NCBI GenBank assembly: GCA_003170295.1
Contig: PNAJ01000047.1
Span: forward strand, 1 to 64,000
Length of the DNA: 64,000 nucleotides
Direction of reading: 5' to 3'
Origin: Bryobacterales bacterium
Lineage (GTDB): Bacteria; Acidobacteriota; Terriglobia; Bryobacterales; Bryobacteraceae
In this document: in pieces, positions 59,670-64,000 of the stretch
How the letters are laid out: each line of letters starts with the position of its first letter
How positions within the stretch are numbered: position 1 is the first letter of the stretch
Made by a program: the position numbers and the translations under genes
Notes under the pieces: generated by a model
Told to the model about the DNA's origin: nothing
What the model saw: only the letters and a program-made list of their open reading frames with translations
Database searches by the model: none

Positions 59670-60992
59670 ATGCCAGACGCCTCAAACCCAGGTGAGGTTT
59701 CCGAGCGCATGCGCGACGATTGGAACGCTCGCGCCCGCGAAGATGCCGGTTATTTTGTGGCGTTCGGACGACGCGATCAGGACGACGCGGAGTTTTACGC
59801 GACCGCGACTGAAATGGTGACGAGCCTCGAATCCGAGCTGCGCCGCGTCCCCTTGTCGGAGCGCGGAGCTTGGCGAGCGCTCGAAATCGGTTGCGGCCCC
59901 GGCCGACTCATGCGCCCCATGAGCCGCCACTTCGTCGAGATCGATGGCGTCGACGTGTCGGATGAAATGATCGCTATCGCGAAGGAGCGTCTGAAAGACC
60001 TTCCCAACGCGCATCCTCATCACACCGACGGGGCAAGCCTGTCGCTCTTCCCTGACCAGACGTTCGAGTTCGTTTACTCCTACGCGGTGTTTCAGCACAT
60101 CCCCAGCCGCGAAGTGGTGGTCCAGTATCTCCGCGAAACGCATCGCGTGATGAAAACCGGAGGCCTCGCCCGTCTGCAATTTAACGGACTGCCGCAAGGT
60201 GTCGGTGCCTCCTACGACACCTGGGCCGGTGCGCGTTTCTCCGCGAACGAATTGATGGATTTCGCCAAAGAGTACGATTTGCAAGTGCTCGCGCTCGAAG
60301 GCGTCGGCACGCAGTACATGTGGACCTCATGGCGCAAACAACCGAGCGGTTGGAGCCAGGCGCAGGAATCGCGCGAGGCAAAAACGGAGATGCGCATTCG
60401 GCGCATCACGAATGCATCGAGTTCGGAGCCTGTCGCGCCGTCGCGCGGACGCTGGGCGTCCATCTCGATCTGGGTAGAAAATCTGCCATCAGACGCGGGC
60501 CTGCAGCATTTGCGAGTCACCGTCGGCAGCTCGTTCGGAACCATCACATATATAGGTCCGCCCGATAACATCGGCCTGCAGCAGTTAAACGTGATCCTGC
60601 CGGAGTTGGAGGAAACCGGTCTGCTGCCAGTCGAAGTGCAATGGTTCGGTCAGCGTATTTCTCCCCCCGCGGTCCTGCGAGTGATCCCGCCAGGCCCCTC
60701 TGTGCCGAGCGTAGCGTCGGTCAGCGACGGAATCAATCTAGTAGCCGGCAAGCGCATTGAAACGCGCATGATAAAAGTGACGCTAGAAGAAATCTCGCGC
60801 CCGCACGAGCTCGAAGCATCAGTCGACGGCCACCCCGTCTCCGATCTAGAGTTTTTCTGCGTCGATCCGCGCCCGCAAAAATTCGAAGTGAACTTCCGCC
60901 TGCCCGAACAGATCGGCGTAGGTCCGCATCAACTAGAACTGCGAATGGGCCGCCGAAAGCTCGCCCCCATAAACATCGAAGTAGTGGCGTGA
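59670..60992 (+). CDS. SAM methyltransferase with C-terminal beta-sandwich extension
   Basis: Residues 1-240 form a class I methyltransferase: LEIGCGPGRLMRPMSRHFVE (about 70-90), GVDVSDEMIAIAKERL, TFEFVYSYAVFQHIPSREVV. Residues 250-440 look like two Ig-type beta domains (SISIWVENLPSDAGLQHLRV; a second ending GPHQLELRMGRRKLAPI), resembling IPT/TIG-like segments common in Solibacter proteins. Such a fusion of a cytoplasmic methyltransferase with beta-sandwich domains is unusual. 2 nt after the SYLF stop. Confidence 0.82.
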   Translation: MPDASNPGEVSERMRDDWNARAREDAGYFVAFGRRDQDDAEFYATATEMVTSLESELRRVPLSERGAWRALEIGCGPGRLMRPMSRHFVEIDGVDVSDEMIAIAKERLKDLPNAHPHHTDGASLSLFPDQTFEFVYSYAVFQHIPSREVVVQYLRETHRVMKTGGLARLQFNGLPQGVGASYDTWAGARFSANELMDFAKEYDLQVLALEGVGTQYMWTSWRKQPSGWSQAQESREAKTEMRIRRITNASSSEPVAPSRGRWASISIWVENLPSDAGLQHLRVTVGSSFGTITYIGPPDNIGLQQLNVILPELEETGLLPVEVQWFGQRISPPAVLRVIPPGPSVPSVASVSDGINLVAGKRIETRMIKVTLEEISRPHELEASVDGHPVSDLEFFCVDPRPQKFEVNFRLPEQIGVGPHQLELRMGRRKLAPINIEVVA

Positions 60993-61018
60993 TCAGTTGT
61001 GCCCGTCCCATTCCGCGC

Positions 61019-61067
61019 TTGTGGCGCGCGCACTCGTGCGTGCCGCGTCGACACTCGTGTCGCCGCC
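61019..61067. repeat. Dispersed double-hairpin repeat, copy 2
   Basis: TGTGGCGCGCGCACTCGTGC followed by GTGCCGCGTCGACACTCGTGTCG: an inverted copy of 15132-15180 with compensating-type changes in the loops. It lies between the convergent methyltransferase and TSUP genes. Confidence 0.7.
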
Positions 61068-61137
61068 CGTCGACCGACTCCAGCCAGTCGCGCCATGCCG
61101 CGGGAGTCGCGAAGAACTTCGGTTTCATCCTTACAGA

Positions 61138-61869
61138 TTAGTGGGAAACGAGCCCCTTCCAGCAGATCTGCGCGCCGAGCACCACCATCACCAACGACAA
61201 TGCGTAACGCAGTTTTTTCGAAGGCACTCGCGACGCAAGAATCGATCCCGTGATCGCGCCCGGAATGCCGCCGATCAGCAGTTTCACGATCACGGCGCTA
61301 TTGAAGCTACCAAGCGCCGCGTGAATTCCTCCGCCTACCAGCGACAGCGCAAGCCCGAAACACAAATCCGTCCCGACCACTTCAGCCGAGCTCAACGGCG
61401 TCAGGCTCAGCAGTGCCAGTGCGCCCAGCGCTCCAGATCCGGCGGAAGAAAATCCAACTTCAGCGCCGATCGGCAAACCCACCAGCGCCAGCCACTTCGT
61501 CCGATCCGGCCGCAGCCCGCTAGAAAATCGAAATAAATTCAGAAGAGCAACGCTCATGATGGTAAATCCGATGAGCGCCATCATTACACCTGTTCGTATT
61601 CCGTGGAGCAATAGTGATCCCGCGAGCACTCCCGGCAACCCCGTCGCCAGCAGGTACGCTAGCGCGCGCCAGTTCACCTGTCCCCGAGCCCAGTAAAGTG
61701 GCGCGGTGATGAGTTTCACCACCGCACCGAAAATCAGCGAAGTGCCCACGCACTCCGCCGCAGGCAGCCCAAGGAGCAGGATCAACAAGGGAGTTGTGAG
61801 CGAACCCGCGCCAACCCCAGTCAGCGCGATCGCAACGGCGATAACGAATCCGAGAGTTACCTCAATCAT
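61138..61869 (-). CDS. TSUP (TauE/SafE) family anion exporter
   Basis: A 243-residue protein with about seven hydrophobic helices: VIAVAIALTGVGAGSLTTPL, CVGTSLIFGAVVKL, GFSSAGSGALGALALLSLTP and SEVVGTD-like repeats of the TauE domain. The ATGA overlap with cysH places it in the sulfate-assimilation operon, so export of sulfite or another sulfur anion, relieving sulfite toxicity, is the likely role. Confidence 0.85.
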   Translation of the reverse strand: MIEVTLGFVIAVAIALTGVGAGSLTTPLLILLLGLPAAECVGTSLIFGAVVKLITAPLYWARGQVNWRALAYLLATGLPGVLAGSLLLHGIRTGVMMALIGFTIMSVALLNLFRFSSGLRPDRTKWLALVGLPIGAEVGFSSAGSGALGALALLSLTPLSSAEVVGTDLCFGLALSLVGGGIHAALGSFNSAVIVKLLIGGIPGAITGSILASRVPSKKLRYALSLVMVVLGAQICWKGLVSH

Positions 61870-62495
61870 GATTCCGCCTGAATATGAATTCCGCACTCCA
61901 GCTTTTTGCCGTGCCAGCGGCCGGAGCGCGCATTTTCGGGATCGAACGGCAGTTCCGTGCAGGGCGCGCAGCCGATGCTGGTGTAGCCTTTTTCATACAG
62001 CGAGAGCGCCGGAATATCGTGAGCTTGCAGATATATCCAAACCTCGCGATTGGTCCACGCGGCAAGTGGACTGACTTTTTTCAGTTCTTTTCCGCCCGGA
62101 AGTTTGAACGTCTCAATAGTTTGCAGGTTTGCACGCGTCGGAGATTGCTCGCGGCGCAGGCCCGTCAGCCAGGTGTCGTACGGCGCAAGTCCTTCAAACA
62201 GCGGCGTCACTTTGCGGAAGCCGCAGCAGCGGTCGGGGGCCGTTTGATTGAGAATGCCGAACTGCGCTTCCTGTTCGGCGACGCTCTGGTCCGCGCTTAG
62301 ATTCTGAAGGTTGAGATTCCACAGCGCGGCCATTTCATCGCGGTACGCGAGCGTTTCCGGGAAGTGATAACCAGTCTCGAGAAACAACACCGGAACATCG
62401 GGACGGTGCTGAATGACCTGATGCAGCACGACCACGTCTTCCGCTTGAAAACTGCAGGTGATGCACGCGTTCGTAAGATCCAGAGTCTCTATCAC
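61866..62495 (-). CDS. cysH: Adenylylsulfate (APS) reductase
   Basis: Reduces activated sulfate to sulfite with thioredoxin. Two cysteine pairs, Cys90/Cys91 in DRCCGFRKVTPL and Cys176/Cys179 in GCAPCTELPF, mark a [4Fe-4S] APS reductase rather than the cluster-free PAPS enzyme of E. coli. The catalytic cysteine is Cys201 in LECGIH. The start is GTG, overlapping cysN as GTGA. No cysC kinase domain is seen, in line with direct use of APS. Confidence 0.92.
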   Translation of the reverse strand: MIETLDLTNACITCSFQAEDVVVLHQVIQHRPDVPVLFLETGYHFPETLAYRDEMAALWNLNLQNLSADQSVAEQEAQFGILNQTAPDRCCGFRKVTPLFEGLAPYDTWLTGLRREQSPTRANLQTIETFKLPGGKELKKVSPLAAWTNREVWIYLQAHDIPALSLYEKGYTSIGCAPCTELPFDPENARSGRWHGKKLECGIHIQAES

Positions 62496-63730
62496 TTGAT
62501 CATACCAGCGGCAGCGGTCGCATTGGTCTCACGGTCGATCAGAATGAAACTGCCCGTCGTACGATTCGATTTATACGGGTCAAAAAACAACGGCTGCGCA
62601 AGCGCGATCCGCACTGCGCCGATGTCGTTCATTTTGAGTTCAGTATCGTTTGCAACTCGCGCGCGAATCGTCTGCGTGGTGTGTTTCAGCAGGTACTCTT
62701 TCGAAGGATCGAGAGGAGTTCCGTCGAACCACACGACCGTCGCTTCGATCGAGCGAGCCGTTTGCGGTTCGACGCCTGCGGCCAGCATGTCGCCTCGGCC
62801 GATATCGATCTCGTCTTCGAGCGTAAGTGTCACGGAAAGAGGAGCATGCGCAATTTCCAGATCGCCGTCATAAGTAACAATCCGCGTCACTCGGCTCTTT
62901 CGGCCGGAAGGTAGAGCCAAAATCTCGTCCCCGGGGCGAATCACACCCGACGCGATTTGGCCGGCATAGCCCCGAAAAGTCTGGTCCGGACGAACGGCGC
63001 GCTGCACGGGCATCCGGAATGCGGCGCTGATGGGTTTTTCTACCTCAATGCTTTCCAAATGTTCTAAAAGCGGCGCACCCGCGAACCACGGCATATTGGC
63101 GCTTCTCTCAACGACGTTATCGCCTAAAAGCGCGCTCATGGGCAAAAAGTACGGTTCTACGACGCCTAACGAGTCTAAAAAGGGCTTAAAGTGCTCGAAA
63201 ACGTCGTGGAAAACGTCTTGTTTGACCTTAATTAGATCCATTTTATTGACTGCGATTACAAAGTGGCGGATGCCCAAAAGCGCCGCAATCGAGGCATGCC
63301 GCCTGGATTGGTCCGTCAAACCACGCGTGGCATCTACTAAGATGATGGCCAGGTCCGCGGTCGATGCGCCGGTTGCCATATTGCGCGTGTACTGCACATG
63401 GCCGGGCGTATCGGCGAGAATGAATTTGCGTTTCGGCGTCGCGAAGTAGCGATAAGCAACGTCGATGGTGATGCCTTGCTCGCGCTCCGCGCGCAGACCA
63501 TCGGTAAGCAGCGCGAAATCGATGACGCCGTCGGCGCGGCGTACGGATTTCAGTTGATCTTCGTAGGCTCCGCGCGCATCGTGCAACAGGCGGCCGATGA
63601 GAGTGCTCTTGCCATCATCAACGCTTCCTGCAGTGGCAAGGCGCAACAGATCCTTCGATAGCTCCCCGGCGAGGAATGCCTCAATATCGAATTGCTCGTC
63701 TTTGCTTAGTTGCTCCGGCGGTGCGATCAC
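62492..63730 (-). CDS. cysN: Sulfate adenylyltransferase GTPase subunit
   Basis: GTPase of the EF-Tu family that drives APS formation by CysD. The P-loop is GSVDDGKS (35-42), with ADTPGHVQYTRNMATGASTA as the G3 region and VNKMDLIKV as G4. The C-terminal beta domains end GSFILIDRETN. At 412 residues there is no fused CysC kinase. GTG start; cysD ends 1 nt upstream. Confidence 0.95.
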   Translation of the reverse strand: MIAPPEQLSKDEQFDIEAFLAGELSKDLLRLATAGSVDDGKSTLIGRLLHDARGAYEDQLKSVRRADGVIDFALLTDGLRAEREQGITIDVAYRYFATPKRKFILADTPGHVQYTRNMATGASTADLAIILVDATRGLTDQSRRHASIAALLGIRHFVIAVNKMDLIKVKQDVFHDVFEHFKPFLDSLGVVEPYFLPMSALLGDNVVERSANMPWFAGAPLLEHLESIEVEKPISAAFRMPVQRAVRPDQTFRGYAGQIASGVIRPGDEILALPSGRKSRVTRIVTYDGDLEIAHAPLSVTLTLEDEIDIGRGDMLAAGVEPQTARSIEATVVWFDGTPLDPSKEYLLKHTTQTIRARVANDTELKMNDIGAVRIALAQPLFFDPYKSNRTTGSFILIDRETNATAAAGMIK

Positions 63731-63731
63731 T

Positions 63732-64000
63732 TTAAAAATATCCTTCGCGCTTCTTCATCTCCATCGAGCCTTCGCGGTCGTGATCGATCACCCGGTTTTC
63801 ACGCTCCGAGTTCCGCACGGCGACGAGCTCGGCGATAATCTTCGGAACCGTATCGGCGTCAGAACGGATTGCGCCGGTACACGGCGAGCAGCCAAGAGAA
63901 CGCATGCGGCAACGGACGGTCTGTTGCGGACCGGGTGGAATGAAATCGAGTTCAGGTAGCGTGAGCGAGTTGCCGCGCACGAGCATGGTTCGCTCCTTGG
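63732..64000 (-). CDS. cysD: Sulfate adenylyltransferase small subunit (partial, runs off the window)
   Basis: Only the C-terminal 88 or so residues are present; the 5' part lies beyond the window end. The family tail is clear: [39 protein letters not shown] and [20 protein letters not shown]. CysD binds ATP and sulfate to form APS. It is the first visible gene of cysD-cysN-cysH-TSUP. Confidence 0.93.
   Translation of the reverse strand, partial: KERTMLVRGNSLTLPELDFIPPGPQQTVRCRMRSLGCSPCTGAIRSDADTVPKIIAELVAVRNSERENRVIDHDREGSMEMKKREGYF

Noticed and set aside
1-64000. CRISPR array, tRNA or rRNA genes, prophage or integrase
   Set aside because: I looked for regularly spaced repeats, CCA-ending cloverleafs, rRNA core sequences and integrase or transposase motifs and saw none.

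Overview
The window comes from a GC-rich, flagellated soil-type bacterium that is most likely an Acidobacteriota member close to Solibacter/Bryobacterales. The indications are a TIGR03435-family protein (a family expanded in Solibacter-like Acidobacteria), a PEP-CTERM-tagged exported protein, a reaction-centre-type dihaem cytochrome, many dispersed palindromic repeats, and very frequent ATGA/GTGA/TGATG start-stop overlaps inside operons. This taxonomic call is inference; no rRNA or tRNA gene was seen.

Layout. 0-5 kb: a YCF48/BNR-repeat exported protein, then a minimal ethanolamine operon on the minus strand (permease, eutB, eutC). 5-8 kb: methyltransferase, LytS-type sensor kinase, ribA. 8-14 kb: a minus-strand run of NatA/NatB-type ABC exporter (permease frameshifted), S10 carboxypeptidase, VOC protein, lolA and pdxH, where the lolA start lies inside pdxH; msrB is divergent. 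14-18.8 kb: TIGR03435 protein, amidohydrolase, ornithine cyclodeaminase-like protein, O-antigen-ligase-like protein. 18.7-23.3 kb: a four-gene quinohemoprotein amine dehydrogenase operon (qhpA-D-C-B), every junction an ATGA overlap. 23.4-23.6 kb: a 146-bp element with perfect 15-bp terminal inverted repeats. 23.6-29.9 kb: D-threonine aldolase/DSD1-like enzyme, metal-binding protein, CheW, DapA-family aldolase, a partial F0 operon (hemD-atpZ-atpI-atpB-atpE), dihaem cytochrome. 30-31.2 kb: a DUF3494 ice-binding-like protein with a PEP-CTERM tail behind a structured leader. 31.3-34.5 kb: an XRE regulator-NfeD-flotillin-PspA membrane-stress operon. 34.6-37.8 kb: two unknown genes and a YfhO-type membrane protein. 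37.8-49.2 kb: a divergent flagellar cluster (flgM-J-I-H-A-G-F leftward; fliK-flgD-flgE-fliN-O-P-Q-R-flhB rightward), with flgH frameshifted just after its signal peptide. 49-53.7 kb: PLP dehydratase, 2-hydroxyacid dehydrogenase, zinc-ribbon membrane protein, EamA transporter, PfkB kinase. 53.7-56.2 kb: a five-gene operon ending in an AhpD-like protein whose CxxC motif is interrupted by an in-frame UGA, followed by a stem with a GGUC loop: a predicted selenoprotein. 56.2-61 kb: quinone oxidoreductase, enoyl-CoA hydratase, SDR, SYLF protein, methyltransferase. 61.1-64 kb: sulfate assimilation (cysD partial, cysN, cysH, TSUP exporter).

How the genes work together. Two amine-oxidising systems (ethanolamine ammonia-lyase, quinohemoprotein amine dehydrogenase) give aldehydes from amines; the second is periplasmic and would pass electrons to c-type cytochromes. 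CysDNH reduces sulfate to sulfite with a TSUP permease in the same unit. MsrB, the AhpD-like selenoprotein and an FNR-type reductase form a redox theme. The most striking observations are the AhpD-like selenoprotein with its SECIS candidate, the Qhp operon with all cross-link residues of the gamma subunit conserved but no maturation protease, FAD enzyme or exporter beside it, the lolA-inside-pdxH overlap, and two single-base frameshifts (natB, flgH) in otherwise intact genes.
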